Below, one piece after another: positions 6,774 through 13,708 of a DNA stretch of 13,708 nucleotides. The stretch is from Anaerolineae bacterium. GTDB lineage: Bacteria > Chloroflexota > Anaerolineae > Aggregatilineales > Phototrophicaceae. Every line of letters begins with the position of its first letter. Within the stretch, counting starts at the first letter, position 1. The stretch lies in the NCBI GenBank assembly GCA_020848855.1, contig JADLHH010000320.1:1-13708 (forward strand), read 5' to 3'. A program made the translations under genes and the position numbers. Below the pieces are notes generated by a model. It did no database searches. It saw only the letters and a program-made list of their open reading frames with translations, and was not told the DNA's origin.

Positions 6774-7922
6774 TTACGGCAGGTCGCTGAAGAAGTGTTT
6801 GAGCACGGCTTCGGCGGGCTTGTCGTGGAAGCTGTAGCTCGTGTCGGTCGCACCGCCCTGGTTCGGATCGGTCGAAAGCGACCACCAGAACACACCTTCC
6901 CACCACGGCTTGCCCTGGAACGACTCAAAGAACGCCTGATATGCGTCCGCCTGCTCCTGCAGGTCGATATCGCCCTGCAGCGACCAGAAGCCGGGCAGGA
7001 TGTTCGTGCCGTCCACGCTCATGTAGCCCACTTCGGTGATGATGATCGGCTTGTCCCAATTCTGCGACAGCCCATCGAGGAAGGTGACGGTCGGCAGCCA
7101 GCCGAGCTTCATCTGCGCCAGCGTGGGCGACTTCGTCAGCGTGACGCCGAAGTAGGCATCAACGCCGATCGCGTCCATCTCGTCCCACCACGTCACCTGA
7201 AGCGGCTCGACGTATGCGAGCGAGGCGTAGGTCAGCGGTCCGTGATAGACCGCCCGCACCTGCCGGATGATCTCGCGCCACTCGTCGGCGCGATGCACCG
7301 TGCCCTGCAGTTCCGTTCCGATGGTGAAATACTCGGCGCGAGTTTCTTCCGCGATTACCGCGAAATGCGTGATCATCCGGGTGTAGCTGTCGAACCAGGC
7401 AGCCCACGCCGCTTCATCCGTGCCAAAGCCGATGTTGAAGCGCCCGGTGGTCGCGTCCGGGTGGTCGATGGGATCGACGTGCGGCTTAAGGTTGACTTTC
7501 AGCCCCAGATCGTGCGCCCGCTGGATGACATGCCTCAGGTCGGCGTCGCTGGCGGTCGCCACGTCGTCGGCGCAGCTTATTTCGGTCGAAATGATCGTGT
7601 CCTGGTAACAGGTGACGATCACCGCCAGCCAGTCCGCGCCGGTCGGGGCGGCGATTTCAGCGAGCGTCCGATCCGAATCGGCGCTGGAGAACTCGCCGAC
7701 GTGAAACGATTCGTAGCTGATCCCCTTCTGGAAACCGTCGGGGAACGGCTGGCGCGGCGCGCTCGCCTGCACGGGCGGCGACAGCAGCGTGATGAACAGG
7801 ACAAATACGCCGACGACGGCACACGGAACGGCGAGAACTGCGCAGCCGACACGCCGCCAGGTGAGCCGAAAGCGTCGGGGTTTCGATTGCGATGCCTGCG
7901 CATCGCTGATATTCGGGGTCAT
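6774..7922 (-). CDS. Membrane-anchored glycoside hydrolase, GH113-like TIM barrel
   Basis: The 382-residue product has a basic N-terminal tail (about 1-25), one transmembrane segment (about 26-48) and then a TIM-barrel domain outside the membrane (about 63-382). Two glutamates sit where clan GH-A enzymes carry the acid/base and the nucleophile: Glu204 in YFTIGTELQ and Glu297 in IIITEVGY. Other barrel landmarks are NLKPHVDP (strand end), GVDAYFGV, and FWWSLSTDPN near the C terminus. The pattern fits GH113, whose characterised members are beta-1,4-mannanases; other clan GH-A families are possible, and the polysaccharide is not proven. I prefer the ATG at 7922; a GTG at 7949 would add nine residues (MCERHCCRS) in front of the basic tail. 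A promoter with a perfect -10 box lies upstream, so it appears to be separate from the ABC operon. Confidence 0.85.
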   Translation of the reverse strand: MTPNISDAQASQSKPRRFRLTWRRVGCAVLAVPCAVVGVFVLFITLLSPPVQASAPRQPFPDGFQKGISYESFHVGEFSSADSDRTLAEIAAPTGADWLAVIVTCYQDTIISTEISCADDVATASDADLRHVIQRAHDLGLKVNLKPHVDPIDHPDATTGRFNIGFGTDEAAWAAWFDSYTRMITHFAVIAEETRAEYFTIGTELQGTVHRADEWREIIRQVRAVYHGPLTYASLAYVEPLQVTWWDEMDAIGVDAYFGVTLTKSPTLAQMKLGWLPTVTFLDGLSQNWDKPIIITEVGYMSVDGTNILPGFWSLQGDIDLQEQADAYQAFFESFQGKPWWEGVFWWSLSTDPNQGGATDTSYSFHDKPAEAVLKHFFSDLP

Positions 7923-7970
7923 GGAACGACAACAGTGCCTTTCGCACACGGACTCACAGTAAGGCGGTTC

Positions 7971-7998
7971 ATTATAAATCCGGCAGGTGCAGAGGCAA
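7971..7998 (-). promoter_or_regulatory. Promoter of the GH113-like gene
   Basis: On the minus strand a TTGCCT -35 box (7998-7993) and a perfect TATAAT -10 box (7976-7971) are spaced by 16 bp. Transcription would start near 7964, leaving a leader of about 40 bases before the ATG at 7922. Confidence 0.6.
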
Positions 7999-8038
7999 TA
8001 TCCGCTTCCGAGGGCAAAGTGACGTCTATCACCCGGCA

Positions 8039-8079
8039 GCCGGAAGGGCGACGGTCATAACCTGCCGCGTCCTTCCGGC
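8039..8079 (-). terminator. Stem-loop after the ABC permease gene, possible terminator
   Basis: GCCGGAAGG (8039-8047) and CCTTCCGGC (8071-8079) pair perfectly, and GCG/CGT (8048-8050 with 8068-8070) extends the stem to 12 bp with one G-T pair. A further CGG/CCG pairing is possible inside. It begins 15 bp beyond the permease stop codon on the minus strand. No T-run follows, so it may be a weak or rho-assisted terminator, or a 3'-end stabiliser, placed before the GH113 promoter. Confidence 0.5.
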
Positions 8080-8094
8080 ACACCGGATTATCAT

Positions 8095-10899
8095 CTATTC
8101 GTAGCGCAGCACGTTCAGCGGCTTTTCGCCGGACGCGCCCCACGCCGTCGAAATCGCGGCGATCAGCGCGACTATCACGCACAGCAGCATGAGGATGAGC
8201 GCCGCGCCAATCGGAATCGCCGAGCCGGGCGCGCCGGTCACACCGATCAGCGCGACCAACGCGACCAAGCCGATGCCAACGCCGATCAGCCCGCCGATCA
8301 GCCCCAGAATCCCGTTTTCGAGCAGGATCATGAACAGCACGCGCTCACGCTGCAAGCCGACCGACTTCATCACGGCGATCTCGCGGCGGCGCTCCATCGT
8401 CGTCAGCGCGACCGAGTTGGCGATCACGATGCCGCCGACGACCAGACCGAGCGTTGCGACCATCGTCGGGAACGCCGTAAACGTGCCGAGCAGAGTCGTG
8501 ATCAGCCGGGTGATCATCGCATTTTCGATCACGAACACGCCCAGCGTGCCGGAAAGCGCGCGCCGCAGCGCCGGAACCTGATCCTTGTCGACGTTGGCGA
8601 GGATGCTCACGCCCGTCGGTGAAATATCGGACGGGAAGGCGTCAATCGGCACGTAGCTCTGGCTCTCGAATCCCATCTGGAAGCCGCCGGCGGCGGAGAT
8701 GCCGACGACCTCGAACGTGACCTCGTGAGTCTGGCGGCTGCCGCCCAGCAATCCGCCACCACTTTCGATTTCGAACGTGAGCTTATCGCCCACGGCTATC
8801 CCGACGCGCTCAATATAGGTGTTGTCGCCCAGCACCATCACCGGCTGACCGGCGTCGTCCGGGGTAAGCTGCCGCCCAGAGTCGAAGGTGCGCTCTGGCA
8901 GCGAGTCCAGCTCGCGGGCATCGACGCGCCCGACGACCTGCTGGAAGATGGAAAACAGATCGACATCCTCGCCGCCTTCGCCGGACGGTCCGACGATCAC
9001 CGCAACTTCCAGCGATTTCAGCCGCTCGCGGATGTCATCCGGCGTGAGTGTGATGTCTCCTTGCTGAATCGACAGCAGGTTCATGCTGTAAGACTGCTGA
9101 ACCTGGTAGCTCGCTACGCCTTCGGTTTCATTCAGCACGCGCTCGATGCCGGGAAGCTGGATGGGCAAGCCGACGCTGATGGTCACGTTACCGCCGCTGG
9201 CTTCTTCCAACGAGAATTGCAGCAGGTTGTTGACCGAATCCGCCAGCAGCGTAATCGTACTGAGCGAGAACACGCCCACGACCAGCGCCAGCAGGGTCAT
9301 CGCCGCGCGCCCGCGCCCGGCGAGCATCTGCCGCAGCGACAGCTTGAGGTCGATCACGCCGAACGACGGCACGAAATGCCCGACCAGCCAGATCAGGAAT
9401 GTGAGTAGCAGGTAGAGCACGCCCGCCGCAACGAACGCGCCGACCACAATCTGCAGCGCCGTTGTGAAACTGCCGAGAATCGTCTGCGCGATCAGGCTGA
9501 GCACGAGGATGATCACGACCAGCGCCAGCAGCGTCCGTATGCGCCCGGCTCTGGGGATGACGGTATCGGTCGGGCGCAGCACGACGCCGGGGCGCACCTG
9601 CCCCGCCGTCAGCGTCGGCAGGAAGCCGAACACGGTCGTCACGACCACGCCGACCAGAAAGCCGGTGATAGCTGGCTGCGCGGCGATCATGAACTCCAGG
9701 TTGGTCGCCAGCAGGCGCTCCGCCGCGCCGCGAATCACGAAGACCGCGCCCCAGCCGAGGACAATACCGAGCAGGCTGCCGAGGATGCCCATCAGCACGG
9801 CTTCCACCAGAAACAGGATAGTGATCTGCCCCGCCTGCAAGCCGAGCGTCTTTAATACCGCGACCTCGACCGTGCGCCGCCGAACGATCACCTGCATGGT
9901 GTTGATGATGCCGATGCTGCCGATCAGCAGCGATAGCAGCCCCATGACCGTCACCAGTTGGTTAATGTTATCCGAAAGCGCGGTGTAGCTCTCGCGCAGG
10001 TCTTCGGTGTTGGTAGTGTTGATCCACGGGAAAGCCGCGTTCAGCCCTTCATTGACGGTCGTCACCTGCGCCGGGTCAGCAAGCCGGACGAAGATCATAT
10101 CGGCTTGCGGCACAACATCCGCGAACAGCGCCGTGGCGGATTTGTCCAGATAATAGAAGCCGAACAGCGAGACGAACATGTCGGACGCCGGGTTTCGCAC
10201 TTCCTGTCCGGTATCGACAATGCCGCGCACGGTGAAATCGGCATCCGAGCCGGCAATCCTGACCGTATCGCCGACGTTTGCCTCAAGCGCCTGATTGACG
10301 AAATCGCTCAGCACAATATCGGTCGGCTCAGTAATCAGTTCCGACAGCGGCGTGCCATCCTGCGCCGTGATCGTGCTGTAGAACGGATACAACTGCGGGT
10401 CGACCAGGATCGGGATGACCTGCACGGCTTCCGTGCCGGTCGAAGGCAGCACCAGCGTCGTCCCGTTGCCGCCGCCCATGAATACTTCGATGGAGTCCGC
10501 CAGCGGCTGGCGATACGTGACCTGCGCGCCGGGAGCGTTCTGTTCCAGCCACGCTTCAATCGCCTGAATACCGGCTTCGCTGATCTGGTAGGTATCGGTC
10601 TCCTGCCCGAAGATCGAGGAATCCTGCCGGTTCAGGTAGCCCTGCTCGGTCGCCTGCTCGACGGTATCTGCCCCACCGCGCGCCACGAATGTCGAAGCGG
10701 ACTGGATCGAAATGTCGCCGCGGTTGCTCTCCTGAAGCCCGCCCACCAGCGTACTCTGGATCATCACCGCCAGCGTTTGCAGCGAGACAATCGCCGCCAC
10801 GCCCGCCGCAATGCACAGCAGCGCGAAGAACGTGCGCTGCCCGTTGACGCGCAGGTCGTTAATCGAGTGTCGAATATAGAACGCGAAGTTTTCGAGCAT
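8095..10899 (-). CDS. ABC exporter permease, duplicated FtsX/MacB-type, about 10 TM segments
   Basis: A 934-residue inner-membrane subunit partnering the ATPase encoded just upstream. The layout is a tandem duplication: TM1 (about 24-47), a large extracytoplasmic MacB-like domain (50-311), three TM segments typical of FtsX domains (about 312-431), two middle TM segments (about 455-507), TM7 (about 532-555), a second extracytoplasmic domain (556-801), and a final set of three TM segments (about 802-919). The conserved cytoplasmic loop after the first helix of each FtsX half is visible twice: RRRTVEVAVLKTLGL and ERRREIAVMKSVGL. Families of this shape include LolC/E-, MacB- and YknZ-like transporters of lipoproteins, peptides or lipids; the substrate is unknown. 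The ATG at 10899 overlaps the ATPase stop as TGATG and has AAGGGGG six bases upstream, which favours it over the GTG one codon earlier. No MacA-like adaptor gene is present in the window. Confidence 0.93.
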   Translation of the reverse strand: MLENFAFYIRHSINDLRVNGQRTFFALLCIAAGVAAIVSLQTLAVMIQSTLVGGLQESNRGDISIQSASTFVARGGADTVEQATEQGYLNRQDSSIFGQETDTYQISEAGIQAIEAWLEQNAPGAQVTYRQPLADSIEVFMGGGNGTTLVLPSTGTEAVQVIPILVDPQLYPFYSTITAQDGTPLSELITEPTDIVLSDFVNQALEANVGDTVRIAGSDADFTVRGIVDTGQEVRNPASDMFVSLFGFYYLDKSATALFADVVPQADMIFVRLADPAQVTTVNEGLNAAFPWINTTNTEDLRESYTALSDNINQLVTVMGLLSLLIGSIGIINTMQVIVRRRTVEVAVLKTLGLQAGQITILFLVEAVLMGILGSLLGIVLGWGAVFVIRGAAERLLATNLEFMIAAQPAITGFLVGVVVTTVFGFLPTLTAGQVRPGVVLRPTDTVIPRAGRIRTLLALVVIILVLSLIAQTILGSFTTALQIVVGAFVAAGVLYLLLTFLIWLVGHFVPSFGVIDLKLSLRQMLAGRGRAAMTLLALVVGVFSLSTITLLADSVNNLLQFSLEEASGGNVTISVGLPIQLPGIERVLNETEGVASYQVQQSYSMNLLSIQQGDITLTPDDIRERLKSLEVAVIVGPSGEGGEDVDLFSIFQQVVGRVDARELDSLPERTFDSGRQLTPDDAGQPVMVLGDNTYIERVGIAVGDKLTFEIESGGGLLGGSRQTHEVTFEVVGISAAGGFQMGFESQSYVPIDAFPSDISPTGVSILANVDKDQVPALRRALSGTLGVFVIENAMITRLITTLLGTFTAFPTMVATLGLVVGGIVIANSVALTTMERRREIAVMKSVGLQRERVLFMILLENGILGLIGGLIGVGIGLVALVALIGVTGAPGSAIPIGAALILMLLCVIVALIAAISTAWGASGEKPLNVLRYE

Positions 10900-11693
10900 C
10901 ACTCGCCCCCTTGAGCGTGCGGCATCCGCAGTTCGCCGGTGGCGCGCTTATCCTTGAGGACGCGCACGGCAGCCTGCTGCGCCGTCGAGCGCGGGTCTGC
11001 GTCGTTGGCGATACGCCCGTCCACCAGCGTAATCAACCGGTCAAGCTGCGATGCCACGTCGGGGTCGTGCGTGACGATGATCACCGTCGTGTTGGTCTGG
11101 CGCTGGACGCCGCGCAGCGCTTCCATGACGGTGTCGCTCGCCTCGCTGTCGAGGCTGCCGGTCGGCTCGTCGCACAGCACCAGCGGCGGGTTGTTGGCGA
11201 GCGCGCGGGCAATTGCCACGCGCTGCTGTTGACCGCCGGAAAGCTGTGTCGGGCGGTGATGCAGCCGGTCGCCCAACCCCAACATGTCGAGCAGTTCCCT
11301 GGCGCGCTTGTTGGCATTGCCCTTGTGATTCGTCGAAAACTGCATCGGCAGCGCCACGTTTTCGAGCGCGGTCAGCGTCGGAATCAAGTTGAAGAACTGG
11401 AAGACGAAGCCGATCTTCTCGTTGCGGACGCGCGTCAGGGCACGCTCGTTCATGTTGGTGATGTCGGTTCCGTCGATGAAAACCCTGCCCCCCGTCGGCA
11501 CGTCCAGCCCGCCGATCAAGCCGAGCAGCGTCGATTTACCGCTGCCGGACGGTCCAATGATGCCCATGAATTCGCCCCGCGAGACCGAAAAGGAAACCCC
11601 GCGCAGCGCATGAACGGTGACTTCCCCCAGCTTGAGTTCTTTGCGCAGGTCATCGACGCGAAGTACGGTGTCGCTGCCATTGGACTGTGCCAT
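10899..11693 (-). CDS. ABC exporter ATP-binding protein, LolD/MacB type
   Basis: A 264-residue cytoplasmic ATPase that drives the FtsX-type permease. All motifs are intact: Walker A GPSGSGKST (47-55), Q-loop Gln99 in FVFQFFNLIPTLT, signature LSGGQQQR (151-158), Walker B LVLCDEP with catalytic Glu176, D-loop SLDSE, and H-loop His209. The FFNLIPTLTALENV segment is characteristic of the LolD/MacB/FtsE branch. A tail of about 35 residues follows the last motif. The frame stays open upstream to 11843, but the ATG at 11693 has AAGGG six bases upstream and the domain begins right after it; the upstream extension overlaps the regulatory region and does not look like protein. The gene is first in the operon with the permease and divergent from the sensor kinase gene, which suggests control by that two-component system. 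Confidence 0.95.
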   Translation of the reverse strand: MAQSNGSDTVLRVDDLRKELKLGEVTVHALRGVSFSVSRGEFMGIIGPSGSGKSTLLGLIGGLDVPTGGRVFIDGTDITNMNERALTRVRNEKIGFVFQFFNLIPTLTALENVALPMQFSTNHKGNANKRARELLDMLGLGDRLHHRPTQLSGGQQQRVAIARALANNPPLVLCDEPTGSLDSEASDTVMEALRGVQRQTNTTVIIVTHDPDVASQLDRLITLVDGRIANDADPRSTAQQAAVRVLKDKRATGELRMPHAQGGE

Positions 11694-11783
11694 CGTTTTC
11701 CCTTTTGACTCCACGTGGTTTGCTACATTGTGACTATATACGTGAATGATGTATTTCAGGTAGCGAGATTTCCCGCAGCGGGC

Positions 11784-11812
11784 GGTTACGGAACCGTAAT
11801 CCGGCTGTAACC
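11784..11812. promoter_or_regulatory. Candidate operator between the exporter operon and the two-component system
   Basis: GGTTACGG (11784-11791) and CCGTAATCC (11794-11802) form a near-perfect palindrome around two central bases, with TTACGG/CCGTAA exact. In addition GTAA recurs exactly 11 bp apart (11796-11799 and 11807-11810), within CCGTAATCC and CTGTAACCC. Direct half-sites about 11 bp apart are typical for OmpR/PhoB-family regulators. The site lies 90 bp upstream of the ATPase start and 85 bp upstream of the kinase start, so one bound regulator could affect both. A CCACGTGG palindrome at 11711-11718 lies in the exporter leader. Assignment to the response regulator in this window is inference. 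Confidence 0.45.
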
Positions 11813-11828
11813 CTGCCGAAACCGTCAG

Positions 11829-11858
11829 AGGACAATGTACCATAAGCTGCGCTATGAT
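11829..11858 (+). promoter_or_regulatory. Possible promoter of the two-component operon
   Basis: AGGACA (11829-11834, matching GACA of the -35 consensus) and TATGAT (11853-11858, five of six -10 bases) are 18 bp apart, ending 38 bp before the kinase ATG. The Shine-Dalgarno GAGG (11883-11886) lies 10 bases from the start and can pair with CCTC at 11891-11894. The candidate operator is just upstream of the -35 box. Confidence 0.45.
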
Positions 11859-11896
11859 AAATGGCGGTGGCAGTTAATAGATGAGGTTTTCCTCTC

Positions 11897-13474
11897 ATGT
11901 TACCGAAATCGATCCGTTGGCGGCTCCCACTGACTTATGCCGGCATCGCGCTGCTGGCGTCGATTGTGCTGGGCGCGGTGCTGTTGACGACTCTACGCGG
12001 TTATTACACCATGCGCGAACGCGAGAACCTGTACGGTAACGCCCAGTTGATCAGCGAGATGGTCGCCCGGTCGCGCGCTCGCGGATCATCGGATGCGGTC
12101 ATCGCCTGGCAAATCAACACGCTGTCGTTTATCTCGCAGGCGCGCATCCAGTTGTTCGACGAACAGGGCGTATCGCTGGTCGATTCAGGAAATCCAGCCG
12201 AAAAACAGGTGATCACGCTTGAAGCCGGCGCGCTGCCGCCGGATGCCGAGACGATCTACTTCTCCGGGACGCCGCTGCTGGCGCAGCCGGAGATACGCGA
12301 TCTGGCGCAGCGCTTCTGGGTGACGCGCGCCGACCAGGATAACCTGCTCATGCAGCCCGCCAGCCCCGTGACAGCCGGAAGCGACGCCCCCGCCACCTTC
12401 TCCGTCGCCGTTGCCGGCACGCCGTTCGGCATCGGGCTGCGACGCGAACTCAACCTGAACCGCCGCTCGGACGAGTCGGTTATGGTGTCCGTTCACGACC
12501 GCGACAACAACCTGATGGGGTCGGTCGAAGTCTCGAACGGACCCGCTTACGGCACAGAGATCATCGACGGCATGACCTCGGCGCTGGTCATCGCCGGCGC
12601 GGTCGCCGTCGTGCTGGCTGCCGGCGCGGGCTGGGTCATCAGCCGCGCCATGACCCAGCCGCTGCTCATCCTCACCCGCGCCACTGCGCGGATGGCGGAA
12701 GGTCAGCTTTCGACGCGCGTCGCGCTGACGCGCAGCGATGAATTCGGCACGCTGGCGCACTCGTTCGATGAAATGGCGCAGCGCGTCGAGGCGACCGTCG
12801 TCGCCCTGCGGCGCTTCGTCGCCGACGCCGCCCACCAGATTCACACGCCGCTGACGGCTGTTCACGCCGACCTCGAACTCGCCGCCAGCGAGCCGGACGA
12901 ATCGCGTCAGGAGATGTTCATCCAGCGGGCGATGACTCAGCTCAAGCGGCTGGAAGCGCTGACCAACGATCTGCTCGACCTGTCGCGGCTGGAGGCGCAC
13001 ATCGGCGACAACCACCGCGCCGTCGTCGACCTGGTACTGCTGGTACGCGAAATCAGCGAATCGTTCGCCTCGCGGGCGGAGCAAGCCGGGATCGCCTTCA
13101 ATATCGAAGCGCCGGACGAGCCGATTCGCGCGCTGGTCAACGAGACCCAGTTCCGCCACGCTATCGGCAACCTGCTCGACAACGCCATCAAGTTCACGCC
13201 GGAAAACGGCATGATCACCGTATGCGTGCGCCGCGTGGGCGAAAGCGTCGAACTGACCGTGAACGACACCGGCATCGGCATCGCCGCCGAAGACCTCTCG
13301 CAGCTTTTCAACCGCTTCCACCGGGGGCGCAACGCCGCGCCCTACCCCGGTAGCGGCTTGGGGCTGGCGATCATCAAGGCGATTATCGACGGGCATCACG
13401 GGCAGATCAGCGTCGAGAGCAGCGCCGGGCGCGGCACCCAATTCGCACTCCGAATCCCCGCAGGAATCGCATGA
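11897..13474 (+). CDS. Two-component sensor histidine kinase (HAMP, HisKA, HATPase_c)
   Basis: A 525-residue inner-membrane kinase. TM1 (about 13-33) and TM2 (about 227-249) enclose an extracytoplasmic sensor region of about 190 residues that I cannot assign to a family. A HAMP domain follows (about 250-302, with TQPLLILTRATARMAEG and DEFGTLAHSFDEMAQRV). The HisKA domain has its phospho-acceptor at His313 in AAHQIHTPLT. The ATPase domain shows the N-box GNLLDNAIKF (424-433), G1 DTGIGI (457-462), F-box LFNRFHRG and G2 GSGLGLAI (485-492). The H-box differs from the usual HELRTP: Gln follows the histidine and His replaces Arg. The stop overlaps the response regulator start as ATGA, so the two proteins are almost certainly partners. 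The long external sensor domain makes it unlike the short intramembrane-sensing BceS kinases that often accompany ABC exporters. Confidence 0.95.
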   Translation: MLPKSIRWRLPLTYAGIALLASIVLGAVLLTTLRGYYTMRERENLYGNAQLISEMVARSRARGSSDAVIAWQINTLSFISQARIQLFDEQGVSLVDSGNPAEKQVITLEAGALPPDAETIYFSGTPLLAQPEIRDLAQRFWVTRADQDNLLMQPASPVTAGSDAPATFSVAVAGTPFGIGLRRELNLNRRSDESVMVSVHDRDNNLMGSVEVSNGPAYGTEIIDGMTSALVIAGAVAVVLAAGAGWVISRAMTQPLLILTRATARMAEGQLSTRVALTRSDEFGTLAHSFDEMAQRVEATVVALRRFVADAAHQIHTPLTAVHADLELAASEPDESRQEMFIQRAMTQLKRLEALTNDLLDLSRLEAHIGDNHRAVVDLVLLVREISESFASRAEQAGIAFNIEAPDEPIRALVNETQFRHAIGNLLDNAIKFTPENGMITVCVRRVGESVELTVNDTGIGIAAEDLSQLFNRFHRGRNAAPYPGSGLGLAIIKAIIDGHHGQISVESSAGRGTQFALRIPAGIA

Positions 13475-13708
13475 CCACCGCTCACATTCTCCTGATCGAA
13501 GACGACCCCGCCGTCGCCCGCAGCCTTCAGGATGGGCTAACCCGCGACGGCGGCTACCCGGTGACGTGGAAAGCGTCCGGTGGCGAAGGCATTCGCTTCG
13601 CCCGCGACCAGAACCCGCACCTGATCATCCTCGACGTGCGCCTGCCGGATGGCTCCGGCTTCGATTTCTGTCGCCAGATGCGCCAGTTGGGGCTGCGCCA
13701 GCCGATCC
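13471..13708 (+). CDS. Two-component response regulator, receiver domain (3' end outside the window)
   Basis: Seventy-nine codons are visible before the right edge. They encode most of a receiver domain: the acidic pocket Glu10-Asp11-Asp12 in LLIEDDP and the phospho-acceptor Asp55 in LIILDVRLPDGSG. The conserved Thr/Ser and Lys of the later strands, and the output domain, lie beyond the edge. The ATG overlaps the kinase stop codon by four bases (ATGA), which points to translational coupling and partnership with the kinase. A winged-helix OmpR/PhoB-type DNA-binding domain is the likely output, given the kinase type and the TTAC half-sites 11 bp apart upstream, but this cannot be seen here. Confidence 0.9.
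   Translation, partial: MTTAHILLIEDDPAVARSLQDGLTRDGGYPVTWKASGGEGIRFARDQNPHLIILDVRLPDGSGFDFCRQMRQLGLRQPI

Noticed and set aside
6795..8060. Open frame of 421 codons on the plus strand opposite the GH113-like gene
   Set aside because: It runs through the glycosidase gene and its promoter, has no domain, and is rich in Arg/His/Asp as expected for an antisense shadow.
8095..11693. BceAB-type bacitracin-resistance transporter
   Set aside because: The permease has two large ectodomains and two FtsX halves in a LolE/MacB-like layout, and the partner kinase has a long external sensor instead of the short BceS type.
11694..11843. N-terminal extension of the ABC ATPase by 50 codons
   Set aside because: It overlaps the shared regulatory region with its palindrome and lacks protein-like character. 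The ATG at 11693 has a good Shine-Dalgarno and matches the family's usual start.
12185..13441. Open frame of 418 codons on the minus strand opposite the kinase gene
   Set aside because: It is a codon-bias shadow of the kinase gene in GC-rich DNA: its product is rich in Arg, Asp and Val with no recognisable domain, while the plus strand encodes a complete kinase.

Overview
The window is about 13.7 kb of GC-rich bacterial chromosome. It holds nine complete protein genes and two partial ones, cut by the left and right edges. The gene mix suggests a member of the Chloroflexota, perhaps Anaerolineae-like: a DUF3160 protein, secreted SH3/LysM and trypsin-like proteins with Pro/Thr linkers, a 10-TM FtsX-type permease, and short GC-rich palindromes of the 'GTAGGGGC...GCCCCTAC' type. 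This is inference from style and content; no marker gene fixes the taxonomy. I saw no rRNA, tRNA, CRISPR array, integrase or transposase.

Left part (1-3600): the C-terminal end of a DUF3160 protein converges on a PLP-dependent class I/II aminotransferase. A 66-bp compound palindrome lies between them. A small, very acidic protein of unknown function follows, with a leader that can fold over its ribosome binding site. Next is a secreted protein with two SH3-like domains and a C-terminal LysM domain, probably a cell-wall or envelope binding protein.

Middle (3600-7950): an AlaX-type trans-editing hydrolase with a C-terminal DHHA1 domain is divergent from a secreted trypsin-like (S1C-type) protease. 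The protease carries a tandemly duplicated C-terminal domain of about 130 residues and has a clear promoter. It converges, across a strong bidirectional terminator, on a membrane-anchored GH113-like glycoside hydrolase.

Right part (8095-13708): a two-gene ABC exporter operon (LolD/MacB-type ATPase, then a 934-residue duplicated FtsX/MacB permease, joined by a TGATG overlap) is divergent from a two-component system (histidine kinase, then response regulator, joined by an ATGA overlap). The shared 203-bp intergenic region holds an inverted repeat and TTAC half-sites 11 bp apart, a spacing common for OmpR/PhoB-family regulators. The most economical reading is one regulatory module: an extracytoplasmic sensor kinase controls the exporter, itself, or both. 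The substrate and signal cannot be read from the sequence. I did not find convincing evidence of a wholly new system. The best leads are this kinase/exporter module, the compound palindrome, the duplicated protease domain and the acidic orphan protein.
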